Assembly: GCA_021819725.1 (NCBI GenBank)
Contig: JAKAQR010000085.1
Span: 1-8,041 of the forward strand
Source of the DNA: Actinomycetes bacterium
Lineage (GTDB): Bacteria; Actinomycetota; Acidimicrobiia; Acidimicrobiales; Acidimicrobiaceae
Direction: 5' to 3'
DNA length: 8,041 bases
Shown: positions 1 through 6,802 of the stretch, one piece after another
Position numbering within the stretch: position 1 is the first letter of the stretch
Layout: each line of letters begins with the position of its first letter
The notes under the pieces: model-generated
Databases searched by the model: none
What the model saw: only the letters and a program-made list of their open reading frames with translations
What the model was told of the DNA's origin: nothing
Program-made: the position numbers and the translations under genes

Positions 1-1948
1 CGAACAGCCTCACCAACGGCCAGACGATAGCAGTGTCGTGGGGGAACTGGTTCGTCCAGCTCTCACCCCATTCCCGAGGACTGTCCGATCTCCAGTTGGG
101 CCCAAAGCTACGGCGTGACAGACGTTGTAGGTCAGCCCACTGCTTGACCGTATCACGCAAGAGAGATGATCGTCTGCGCCATTGCCACACGGCGATCGCG
201 CCACTGACGAGAAGGAGCACCCCGATGCCGGCTAACTCCTCGCTCACAACGTTGCTGGAGCCATGCTGAGTGGTCCTGCGAGAGACCGTTGGGGCGGACA
301 CCTTGCGCAGGTGAGCTTGGGCGTTCAACGATGGAGCAGGTGCAGGCGCGACGACCGGGCTGGTTGGCGTGGGACTCGGGCGAGACGGTGATACGTTGGT
401 GGTGGCCGCCACGGTCGAGTAGTGCGGGAAGTGAAAGCCAGGTGTCGGATCCACGGGGACCCAGCCATCCCCTTGGATCCAGATCTGCGCCCACGAGTGA
501 GCATCCACTTGTCGGATCAGGTATCCACCAAGGCTCTTGACATAGGTGCCTGGATCGTAGCCGACAACCCAGCGAGATGGGATCCCGAGCGAGCGCATCA
601 TCATGATGAACGCCGTCGAGAACTGATCGCAGTAGCCTTGGTGGCCCACAAAGAGGAATTCGTTGACGATGTCACTCGTCGATGTGTGAACCTGATAGGA
701 GTAGCGGTAATGCGTATCCAGGTAGTGCTTGATCATCATCGCGACGTTGAACGCTCCACTGGTTCCCGCTCCAACAACACGTCTCGCCAGTTCCCCCACC
801 CGAGGGGATAGACCTGCGGGCAGCTCCAGATCGGCGCGCAGGCCCTGTGGGGCGACTCCAACACCACGAGTGTCGAGGCTCCCAGGAGAGTAGAGGGGTT
901 CCAAAGCGCTGACGGTATAGCTCCTCGCTCCTGGCGCGAGGATACGGCCCGACCTGGTGTGAACTATCGAGGTGAGAGAGAACTTCAGCGGTGCTCCCGT
1001 GTAGAAAAGGCTCGTGAACGGACGTCTGGCGAGATCGGTGATCGTAGCGTTGACACGCACGGTGTGGCTGCCCTCGAAGTACGGACCGAGTATTGGGACG
1101 TCGCTCCCGCCGGCGAGCTGCTCAAAGGTAGACGACGGCCCCCTGTTTGACCAGCTCAATCCGTTGAACGTCGTGTAGGTAGCCGCCTGCCAATAATACG
1201 GGGCATTCGCATGTGCTACGAAGACAGGAGCCTGGTTCGGCACCAAGGAATGATCGATCTCGGTAACACCGGCTCCGTACCCCGTCGTCGCAGTATTGGT
1301 GCCAAAGGCGGTGAGATAGCCCGACAGCAGTCCCCCAAGGTTCACCGGGGGATGCGACGGTGCCTCGAAGCCGACGATCACAGGGATCAGCACCACGAGC
1401 ACGCTCAGCGTATTGAGGACTCCTCGTTGATTAACGTCGGCACCAGCTCGCGTGAACTCGCGGCGGTGAACCCAAACAAGGAGCGCGAGACCGATGGTCA
1501 GGTAGCTTGCGAGCGCGAACTCGGCTGGCAAATTCCATAGCGCATGACCGACGCAGATCATGACGACACCTATCACCAAGAGGGCTACGACGCGGCGGTA
1601 GTTGTCACAGACACGAAATATCCCCCAACCCACCAGACAACCTAGCAACACGAACGGAGTAGCGACGTGGGCGCTGATCTGGGTCCACTGGCTTGGAGAG
1701 AGCGTGAGCAGTTGATGGACGACGCCGTGAAACGCAGCATCGATAGCCCCAAGTGGGACCCAGCGCCCCCACGCGAGGCATAGCTCGAGATAGAGCACCA
1801 CCGACCAGTGCAGATACCGAAGCGACCAGTGGAGCCACTGGTCTCCCGCCTGAAGTAGCACGGGAGTGAGACTGAGGAAGAAGGCATCCGGATACCCTCC
1901 GGAGTGAACAAATGGCCACAAGAGGGCGCATGCCCATAGACCCAGCAA
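1..1948 (-). CDS. TgpA-like membrane transglutaminase (3' end beyond left edge)
   Basis: This is a multi-pass membrane protein with an extracytoplasmic transglutaminase-like domain, probably acting at the cell envelope on an unknown substrate. The frame is open from 1963 to base 1 with no stop in the window, giving about 649 residues. Residues 1-196 hold roughly six or seven hydrophobic segments (DUF3488-like). A motif PYYWQAATY opens the outer domain. The catalytic core shows GYCDQFSTAF with Cys440 (629-631), DAHSWAQIW with His484 (497-499) and VPVDPTPGF with Asp500 (449-451), so the triad is intact. A Pro/Ser/Thr-rich linker (about 517-570), a further membrane helix (572-591) and a basic cytoplasmic tail with SPREWGESW follow, as in TgpA/DUF4129 proteins. 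The chosen start is TTG 1948, because AAGAGG (1955-1960) lies 6 bases upstream. TTG 1963, overlapping the DUF58 stop as TTGA, is the alternative and would add the residues KRSP ahead of the first helix. The family call is strong; the start is uncertain. Confidence 0.9.
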   Translation of the reverse strand, partial: MLGLWACALLWPFVHSGGYPDAFFLSLTPVLLQAGDQWLHWSLRYLHWSVVLYLELCLAWGRWVPLGAIDAAFHGVVHQLLTLSPSQWTQISAHVATPFVLLGCLVGWGIFRVCDNYRRVVALLVIGVVMICVGHALWNLPAEFALASYLTIGLALLVWVHRREFTRAGADVNQRGVLNTLSVLVVLIPVIVGFEAPSHPPVNLGGLLSGYLTAFGTNTATTGYGAGVTEIDHSLVPNQAPVFVAHANAPYYWQAATYTTFNGLSWSNRGPSSTFEQLAGGSDVPILGPYFEGSHTVRVNATITDLARRPFTSLFYTGAPLKFSLTSIVHTRSGRILAPGARSYTVSALEPLYSPGSLDTRGVGVAPQGLRADLELPAGLSPRVGELARRVVGAGTSGAFNVAMMIKHYLDTHYRYSYQVHTSTSDIVNEFLFVGHQGYCDQFSTAFIMMMRSLGIPSRWVVGYDPGTYVKSLGGYLIRQVDAHSWAQIWIQGDGWVPVDPTPGFHFPHYSTVAATTNVSPSRPSPTPTSPVVAPAPAPSLNAQAHLRKVSAPTVSRRTTQHGSSNVVSEELAGIGVLLLVSGAIAVWQWRRRSSLLRDTVKQWADLQRLSRRSFGPNWRSDSPREWGESWTNQFPHDTAIVWPLVRLF

Positions 1949-1954
1949 GGGAGA

Positions 1955-1960
1955 CCTCTT
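1955..1960 (-). promoter_or_regulatory. Ribosome binding site favouring TTG 1948
   Basis: AAGAGG on the minus strand lies 6 bases before TTG 1948. It overlaps the first base of the DUF58 stop codon (1960-1962), so ribosomes finishing DUF58 would end on it. It favours TTG 1948 over the stop-overlapping TTG 1963 as the start of the transglutaminase. Confidence 0.5.
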
Positions 1961-3060
1961 CAACGGCGTACTCGCTCACTCGAGTGCATCGAACCCAGAG
2001 CTGTTCGCCAGTCAGAGAGGCTGGTAACACCCCCGGCACCCACCGTGACGAAGGTCATGGCCACTCCCTGCCAAGCGTCCCGACGCTCCCTTGTGCTGAT
2101 AACGAGCATGTTGTGACCCCAGCGAAGCGCCTCATCATGCTCTCCACCATGCGGTAAGCCACTGAGGAAGTCCATCATCTTGAAGAGAGCGCCCCCACCA
2201 GCGGAGGATGGCGCACGACCCAAAGGCGCATCGAGCGCTGCGACGCGTAGCGGTAGCTGCGAACGACACGCTGCATGGGCCAACGATGCTGCGATCGAAA
2301 CCGCAAGCTCCCAATCGAGTGCTGAGAAGTAGCGTGATGCATCAAGGACAACGATGAACTCCTCCGGGTCCTCTGGTTCGAAGTGCTTGACCTTGAAATC
2401 GCCGGTGTGAGCCGATGTCCTCCAATGCACGTGGGAGAGACGGTCACCTGGCACATATTCTCGGATGCCTTGGAGCTGGGTGATCTCCCTCTGGGAATGA
2501 CGCAAACGCAGAGGTCGACCTTCCCAGCAAAGAGAGCTCTTTACCTCGTCACGGCGCAACGGCACGATCTTGGGCCAAATCTGAAGGCACAGAACTTCGG
2601 CATTGACGTGAAGTGTTCGTTCGAACACGCCAAAAATGTCGCCGGTAGACAACGTGATATCGGTGAACTCGAGTGAACCACGCGAGAGGTCCGGAACGCG
2701 ATAGTTGATGCTCTGCACACGGTTCCCGATGGTGGTGAGCACGAAACGAAATTCAGCTTCTCCTTGGGCACTTTGAAGACGATCCGTGACTACTAGATGC
2801 AGCCACGGCCAGCGTGTAGCGACCACTGTCAAAGAGACATCGAGCCGTCCGTCAGCGTAGTACGGGCCAGGCGCTACCGTTCGAGTAACGCGAACGCCCG
2901 AAAGTGGACCCAGCTGGCTGTAACCGAGTAATACGCACAGCACAGCGAGAAACCCACACAGGTGCCAGGCCAAGGAGCCACCGAAAACCGCCGCGAACCC
3001 AAGTGATACAAGAGTACCGCCAATTAGTACAACCCCTCGGTGCCGGATGACCATTATCAC
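1960..3060 (-). CDS. DUF58 domain membrane protein
   Basis: This is a DUF58 family protein of about 366 residues, a usual length for the family. Its biochemical role is not established. DUF58 genes commonly sit beside MoxR ATPase and transglutaminase genes, and the domain resembles a von Willebrand A fold. Two N-terminal hydrophobic segments (about 9-28 and 30-48) anchor it. Residues 50-170 form a beta-rich extracytoplasmic-looking stretch. The family signature is at 198-230: GIREYVPGD, then HWRTSAHTGD and KHFEPEDPEE. It is followed by the strand FIVVLDASRYF, where D240 and S242 fit a metal-site DxSxS pattern but the second Ser position is Tyr244. The start is GTG 3060 or ATG 3054. AGGTG precedes the ATG by only a few bases, so spacing is tight for either. 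The transglutaminase follows in an adjacent frame, which suggests translational coupling. No MoxR gene is next to it upstream. Confidence 0.9.
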   Translation of the reverse strand: MIMVIRHRGVVLIGGTLVSLGFAAVFGGSLAWHLCGFLAVLCVLLGYSQLGPLSGVRVTRTVAPGPYYADGRLDVSLTVVATRWPWLHLVVTDRLQSAQGEAEFRFVLTTIGNRVQSINYRVPDLSRGSLEFTDITLSTGDIFGVFERTLHVNAEVLCLQIWPKIVPLRRDEVKSSLCWEGRPLRLRHSQREITQLQGIREYVPGDRLSHVHWRTSAHTGDFKVKHFEPEDPEEFIVVLDASRYFSALDWELAVSIAASLAHAACRSQLPLRVAALDAPLGRAPSSAGGGALFKMMDFLSGLPHGGEHDEALRWGHNMLVISTRERRDAWQGVAMTFVTVGAGGVTSLSDWRTALGSMHSSERVRR

Positions 3061-3062
3061 CT

Positions 3063-3071
3063 ACACTAGCA
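3063..3071 (-). promoter_or_regulatory. Possible extended -10 element before DUF58
   Basis: The minus strand reads TGC then TAGTGT, which fits TGn-TAnnnT, two bases before GTG 3060 and eight before ATG 3054. That spacing would suit a leaderless or very short-leader transcript. No convincing -35 was seen. It is a short, degenerate match and could be chance. Confidence 0.22.
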
Positions 3072-3079
3072 AATCTGCA

Positions 3080-3107
3080 CGCCAGCGAACCGGAGAATCG
3101 CCAGCGA
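3080..3107 (-). repeat. Direct repeat of TCGCTGGCG upstream of DUF58
   Basis: The 9-mer TCGCTGGCG (minus strand) occurs exactly at 3099-3107 and again at 3080-3088, 19 bases apart start to start. It lies 20 bases or more upstream of the DUF58 start. Two same-face copies could form a regulator site, but no regulator is known. A perfect 10-bp palindrome, CTCAGCTGAG, lies just beyond at 3110-3119. Confidence 0.4.
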
Positions 3108-3166
3108 CGCTCAGCTGAGAGGTCCCAAGCACTGGTTCGTCCCTTGGTCTGTGGGGGCTTAGTTCG

Positions 3167-3195
3167 CCAAGTGTGTGCCAGATCGGCAGACTTGG
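3167..3195 (-). terminator. Candidate terminator hairpin after the LCP gene
   Basis: On the minus strand CCAAGT pairs with ACTTGG, and inside it TGCC pairs with GGCA around the loop GATCT. A 1-by-3 internal loop separates the two stems, giving ten base pairs in all. It begins 36 bases after the LCP stop codon. No T-rich tract follows, so it is not a classic rho-independent terminator. It could still act as a U-tract-less terminator or a 3' end stabiliser. Confidence 0.33.
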
Positions 3196-3231
3196 TCGAC
3201 CTTGGCAAGACAGAACAAGGACACTACTTGA

Positions 3232-4797
3232 CTACTTGGACGGACAGGCCTTGGGATCCCACCAACTCACCGGCTCAGATGAACTCCACAGGTTGGTGTT
3301 GGCGAGCTGTGTGACGCTTTGAGCGCTGCTCGCCGAACCTGAGCTTGAGCTCGATGAGCTTGAGCTCGATGCACTCGACGGTGGTGTCGCAACCGTAAAG
3401 GTTGATCCAGTCGTGAGGACCACATCGGCGGATTGTGAGCTCGGCCCTTGGGCCATAATAGCCTGGCCCGTCAGCGAGGAGAGGACCCTCTCACCCATGG
3501 CGAGGTCCCCTGGACGGTACGATACGACCGCTTCAGAGTCGCTACCGGCATAGGTGGCATTCGAAACGCTCTGGATCTTGTATCCAAGCGCGTGCAGCGC
3601 CGTGGCCGTCTGCTGGGCCTCACCATTCACGCCAGAGCCATTGCGCACCGACACCGTCACCGAGCTTGGCTTGACCGCCTGGTAGTTCGTCGCACTGGAC
3701 CCGAGGAACTTCGAGATCTGCGTGAGATCATTGGGCTGATAGGGGAGCACGATGGATCCGGGAGCCTGATAATTGCTCGGATTAGCGAGATCGTGGAAGG
3801 TACCATTCGGGATGATTACCGGCAGCGTCGTCGTTGGGATGGCACCAGGATTGACGTGGGAATAGGTGAGAGCGAGCGAAACGAGGTCGCTCAGCGTAAA
3901 GCCTTGATCCAGCTTGAGGGCCGGCAGGATAGAACCCAAAAGTGCGTTGGCATTCAGGGGATTCGAGAGTGCCGAGGCCTTGATCTCCGAAGCGAGCACA
4001 CGAAGAAAAATGTGGGTGCGCTGGATTCTTCCAAGGTCCCCCGTGCCGTCATACTTCCACGTACCGGTGCTGGGGTCATAATAGTACAGATGGCGGGCTC
4101 GAACCAGGGCAAGGGCCTGCGTCCCGTTAAGGTGCTGACAGCCGGGATGTGTGATGTTGAGTCCCGAGTAGTAGTCCTTCAGCTTCGTAGGGAAGTCGAT
4201 GGTGATCCCACCGAGGGTATTGACCACACGCTCAAAGGTGTAGAAGTTCAGCTCAACATAGTGGCTGATAGGGATACCAAGATCCTGCTGAATCGCCTTG
4301 ACGAGCATGGTTGGCCCAAACTTCAAATTGAGGTAGGAGTCCTCGGCGGAGTTCAACGAGTCATCCACGCGCAATTGAAGCCCATGACCTCCGGGCATTG
4401 GCATCCAAAGGTCACGGGGAATCGAAAGCAGATAGGCCGTATGCTTGGCAGGATCGAGGTGAAGCACCATGGTGACGTCGCTGCGCCCACCGCCGACCTG
4501 TGAACACGTACCGAAATGGCTATGTTGCTTCTGGTAAAAGCTGGAGTATTTCTTGAGGGCGCAGCGACTGTTGTCCCCGACTAACAGAATGTTCTCCGGC
4601 TTTCCGCCAGCGGCCTGCGTCGTCAACCCATTGACATTGACCCGACCAATCTGGCCGTAACGATAGTGCACATAGACATAACCCCCGATCCCGAGGATGA
4701 GCACCAGAACGATGAACCCGGCAAGTACTGTCACGATCCGGCGGCGACGTCGCAGCTTCGAGGACTTGACGACCTTCTTTTGGTGTTGATGAGTCAC
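3232..4797 (-). CDS. LytR-CpsA-Psr (LCP) family protein with LytR_C domain
   Basis: LCP proteins transfer lipid-linked glycopolymers such as teichoic acids or arabinogalactan onto peptidoglycan at the outer face of the membrane. The actual polymer here is unknown. The 521 residues show a basic cytoplasmic N-terminus (KLRRRRR, 14-20), one membrane helix (21-43) and an LCP domain at about 68-275. Its motifs are NILLVGDNSRC, GRSDVTMVLHLDP (R105, D107), LLSIPRDLW (R128, D129), RVDDSLNSAEDSY, LALVRARHL and DLGRIQRTH. A LytR_C domain lies at about 378-465 (SVRNGSGVNGEAQQTATALHAL in two pieces around residue 390). A Ser homopolymer (474-491) and a tail ending SWWDPKACPSK complete it. Four outer cysteines (79, 98, 220, 518) could form disulfides. 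The start is GTG 4797 by the charge-plus-helix N-terminus. No good ribosome site precedes it. It stands 58 bases after the permease gene with no clear terminator between, so read-through is possible. Confidence 0.93.
   Translation of the reverse strand: MTHQHQKKVVKSSKLRRRRRIVTVLAGFIVLVLILGIGGYVYVHYRYGQIGRVNVNGLTTQAAGGKPENILLVGDNSRCALKKYSSFYQKQHSHFGTCSQVGGGRSDVTMVLHLDPAKHTAYLLSIPRDLWMPMPGGHGLQLRVDDSLNSAEDSYLNLKFGPTMLVKAIQQDLGIPISHYVELNFYTFERVVNTLGGITIDFPTKLKDYYSGLNITHPGCQHLNGTQALALVRARHLYYYDPSTGTWKYDGTGDLGRIQRTHIFLRVLASEIKASALSNPLNANALLGSILPALKLDQGFTLSDLVSLALTYSHVNPGAIPTTTLPVIIPNGTFHDLANPSNYQAPGSIVLPYQPNDLTQISKFLGSSATNYQAVKPSSVTVSVRNGSGVNGEAQQTATALHALGYKIQSVSNATYAGSDSEAVVSYRPGDLAMGERVLSSLTGQAIMAQGPSSQSADVVLTTGSTFTVATPPSSASSSSSSSSSSGSASSAQSVTQLANTNLWSSSEPVSWWDPKACPSK
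3341..3370 (-). repeat. 15-bp exact tandem repeat encoding Ser5 twice
   Basis: The plus-strand unit GAGCTTGAGCTCGAT occurs twice head to tail (3341-3355 and 3356-3370). Read on the coding strand each unit is TCG AGC TCA AGC TCA, five serines. The repeat is a multiple of three, so gain or loss of a unit would change tail length without a frameshift. Confidence 0.9.
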
Positions 4798-4806
4798 AAT
4801 GCGAAT

Positions 4807-4812
4807 AGGTTA
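4807..4812 (-). promoter_or_regulatory. Possible -10 element before the LCP gene
   Basis: The minus strand shows TAACCT (pattern TAnnnT) nine bases before the GTG start, in a spot where no Shine-Dalgarno sequence is present. This would fit a leaderless transcript. No -35 match was found at 16-18 bases upstream, so the evidence is weak. Confidence 0.2.
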
Positions 4813-4855
4813 GTGGGCACGCTAGCCTTGGATGCTTCCCAGATCTCAGTTGTTC

Positions 4856-5806
4856 TTAACGGCGTTGCAAGCGGACCTCAAGGGCGTCACGCATCGCGTC
4901 GCCGATGAAGTTGAACGCGAGCACGGTCAAGACGATGAGGATTCCTGGCGGGTAGATCAACCACCAATAGCCATCGTAGATATAATTCACGCCGCCTGAA
5001 AGCATCGATCCCCAGTCAGCAGCAGGCGGTGCGAGGCCAAAACCAAGGAAACCAAGGGTTGCGAGGATGAGGATCGCGTTGGCGACCGAGAAGGTGGCCT
5101 GCACGACAACGACCCCAATGGTGTTGGGAATGATGTGGCGGACAATAGTGCGGAAGCGCCCACCACCCATGATTCTCACCGCGCGCACATACTCGCGAGT
5201 GCGCAAACTCAGCGTCTCACCCCTGACCAGCCTGGCGGCGGTCAGCCAAGAGACCACCGAAATCGTGATGATCAACAACAGCACCGTCGGGTGATAGATA
5301 GTCTCGAGATACAGGAGGATGAAAATCGTTGGGATCGCCAACAAGACATCGACGATACGCATCATCACGGTATCGACCGCCCCGCCAAAAAAGCCGGAGA
5401 TCGCACCCCACAGCGTGCCGATGATCGTAGACACAAGCGCCGACACAATGCCAATGATCAGGCTATCCTGTCCGCCGGTCATGAGGCGACCCAGCACGTC
5501 ACGTCCACTCGGATCGGTACCCAGTGGATGGCCAGGTCCCGGTGGAAGGTTGATGTTGTAGGTGGCTATCGTCGTGTCAGAGTGATAGAAGATCGGCCCG
5601 ACGAAGCTGAAAAGCAACAGCAGGACCAGGAGCGATACACCGAGAATACCCAACTTATTATCGAAGAACGAGCGAACGATAAGACGCCAGGCCGAGCCTG
5701 AACCCGTTACATCGCCACCCTCCGGGACGCTTGCACCTGGCGTACTCGCAAAAGGCGCAGCAAGCTCGCGCTCAAGCTCTGGGTTGAGATCTTCGGTGAT
5801 TGACAC
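4856..5806 (-). CDS. ABC transporter permease, DppC/OppC type
   Basis: This is the second membrane subunit of a peptide/nickel-type ABC importer and forms the translocation channel with the DppB-type partner. The 316 residues carry an N-terminal cytoplasmic stretch, a first helix (about 51-71) and the family hallmark HPLGTDPSGRDVLGRLMTGG (93-112). Further helices lie near 114-138, 150-170, 173-192, 228-258 and 284-303. The EAA loop that contacts the ATPase is EYVRAVRIMGGGRFRTIVRH followed by IIPN (205-228). The protein ends GDAMRDALEVRLQRR, close to the family's usual C-terminus. The start chosen is GTG 5806, 22 bases after the preceding stop, with AGGAAGGA (5818-5825) upstream at a somewhat long 11 bases. 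ATG 5860 is in frame but would overlap the previous gene by 32 bases and has no ribosome site. The substrate cannot be told from sequence. Confidence 0.93.
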   Translation of the reverse strand: MSITEDLNPELERELAAPFASTPGASVPEGGDVTGSGSAWRLIVRSFFDNKLGILGVSLLVLLLLFSFVGPIFYHSDTTIATYNINLPPGPGHPLGTDPSGRDVLGRLMTGGQDSLIIGIVSALVSTIIGTLWGAISGFFGGAVDTVMMRIVDVLLAIPTIFILLYLETIYHPTVLLLIITISVVSWLTAARLVRGETLSLRTREYVRAVRIMGGGRFRTIVRHIIPNTIGVVVVQATFSVANAILILATLGFLGFGLAPPAADWGSMLSGGVNYIYDGYWWLIYPPGILIVLTVLAFNFIGDAMRDALEVRLQRR

Positions 5807-5817
5807 AGTAAAACGAT

Positions 5818-5825
5818 TCCTTCCT
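5818..5825 (-). promoter_or_regulatory. Ribosome binding site for the DppC-type permease
   Basis: AGGAAGGA on the minus strand lies in the 22-base gap between the two permease genes, 11 bases before GTG 5806. It is the only strong purine-rich site here and argues against the overlapping ATG 5860. Confidence 0.55.
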
Positions 5826-5828
5826 GAC

Positions 5829-6773
5829 TCAATAACGCACGCGCGGGTCAAGGGCCGCATAGGCGATGTCAGCGAGCAGATTACCTAAAACGGTGAAGAT
5901 CGCCACGATCAAGGTGATCCCGAGTGCCGTGGGGTAGTCCTGACTGGTGAGTGCGGTGATGTAGTCAGAGCCGATCCCCGGGAAGTTGAAGAGAAACTCC
6001 GTGATAAGGCCGGCCGTCAGCACTGCGGGCAGCGTCAACCCGATCAGGGTCACGATCGGAATCAGCGAGTTTCTCAGCATGTGCTTGAAGAGAACCACGC
6101 GTTCGGATAACCCCTTAGCCCGCGCGGTTCTGATGAAATCCTGGGCAAGGGACTCGATGGCAGAGGAGCGCATGAAGCGAGAATAGCCCGCGAAGTTGAC
6201 CAGAGCCAGCGTTGCGATCGGGAGGATGAGTCCAGTCGGTTGGGCAAGAATCTGTCCCACCGTGGATCCTTGGGGTGCCTCTGCGGGAAAGACGTGGAAG
6301 TACTCGGAGAAGAGCTGGATGAGAAGCTCACCGAGGAAGAAGGTAGGCATCGCGTACAGGATGAATGAGATGGCAGTGATCCCCTGATCGCTCGCCCTGT
6401 TGCGGCGCACCGCCTGGAGTATGCCGATCGGAACCGCCACAACGATCGAGATCAAGAGCGCGACACCGACCAGGAGAAACGACTTCGGCGCGTCACGTTC
6501 GAGGATGGAGCCTACCGACTCGTTGAGCTTATAGGAGGTCCCGAGCGTGTGTTGCCAGACGATCTCGTAGAGATAGTGCCATAGCTGAATGTAGAAGGGC
6601 TTGTTGAGATCGTTTTGCACGATAAAGGCATGAACCACCGCAGGCGAAGCGTGCACGCCGACGATAGCTCGCGCGGGATCGGGCAACAGCGACTGCAGAA
6701 TGAACATGATAATCAACACGCCAACCAGCACCACAATGGACTGCAAAATTCGGCGGATGGTGTAACCAACCAT
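5829..6773 (-). CDS. ABC transporter permease, DppB/OppB type
   Basis: This is the first membrane subunit of the importer and pairs with the DppC-type protein encoded next. The 314 residues are a usual length for the family. The N-terminus MVGYTIRRILQSIVVLVGVLI is typical: a basic residue pair, then helix 1 (11-28), followed by DPARAIVG (32-39). A periplasmic-type loop spans 40-95. Helices follow near 98-120, 131-155, 181-195, 236-258 and 283-305. The EAA loop is DFIRTARAKGLSERVVLFKH followed by MLRNSLIP (212-239), and the protein ends YAALDPRVRY, a family signature. The start at ATG 6773 is supported by AGAGGGG (6779-6785) five bases upstream. An in-frame ATG at 6797 would add eight atypical residues. 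It is separated from the binding-protein gene by 118 bases holding a strong stem-loop. Confidence 0.95.
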   Translation of the reverse strand: MVGYTIRRILQSIVVLVGVLIIMFILQSLLPDPARAIVGVHASPAVVHAFIVQNDLNKPFYIQLWHYLYEIVWQHTLGTSYKLNESVGSILERDAPKSFLLVGVALLISIVVAVPIGILQAVRRNRASDQGITAISFILYAMPTFFLGELLIQLFSEYFHVFPAEAPQGSTVGQILAQPTGLILPIATLALVNFAGYSRFMRSSAIESLAQDFIRTARAKGLSERVVLFKHMLRNSLIPIVTLIGLTLPAVLTAGLITEFLFNFPGIGSDYITALTSQDYPTALGITLIVAIFTVLGNLLADIAYAALDPRVRY

Positions 6774-6778
6774 GGCGT

Positions 6779-6785
6779 CCCCTCT
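6779..6785 (-). promoter_or_regulatory. Ribosome binding site for the DppB-type permease
   Basis: AGAGGGG on the minus strand stands five bases before ATG 6773 and decides this start over the in-frame ATG 6797, which lies within the run that follows the stem-loop. Confidence 0.7.
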
Positions 6786-6802
6786 AACAACAAACAATCA
6801 AT

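Larger units (their letters stand above)
3061..3231. other. Intergenic region between LCP gene and DUF58
   Basis: This is the longest gap without a gene, 171 bases. It holds a hairpin after the LCP stop, a 10-bp palindrome (3110-3119), a 9-bp direct repeat (3080-3107) and a weak -10-like element. No small coding region with a credible ribosome site and no tRNA or other RNA fold was recognised. It probably separates two transcription units. Confidence 0.6.

Noticed and set aside
422..811. Plus-strand open frame of 129 codons over the transglutaminase core
   Set aside because: The minus strand here encodes the intact catalytic motifs GYCDQF, DAHSWAQ and VPVDPTPG, so the plus-strand frame is a shadow.
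1605..2039. Minus-strand open frame of 144 codons across the DUF58/transglutaminase junction
   Set aside because: It is in a different frame from both genes, overlaps both, and reads as Ser/Arg-rich sequence without membrane helices. The transglutaminase frame through the same bases encodes sensible hydrophobic segments.
3061..3231. Possible tRNA or small RNA in the gap before DUF58, suggested by GGTTCG
   Set aside because: The bases around GGTTCG do not make a T-arm with a matching acceptor stem or anticodon arm, so there is no cloverleaf.
3448..4503. Long plus-strand open frame of about 350 codons
   Set aside because: It lies wholly antisense to the LCP gene, whose protein has clear family motifs. 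The plus-strand product is rich in Arg, Gly and His without any recognisable domain or ribosome site, as expected of a shadow frame.
4798..4855. Search for a terminator after the importer operon
   Set aside because: Only three- to four-base pairings were seen, and the six-base palindromes AGATCT and GCTAGC are too short to call. No terminator is claimed.
5135..5701. Plus-strand open frame of 188 codons
   Set aside because: It is antisense to the DppC-type permease and its predicted product is a low-complexity, charged, His/Asp/Arg/Gln-rich string typical of the complement of a hydrophobic membrane gene.
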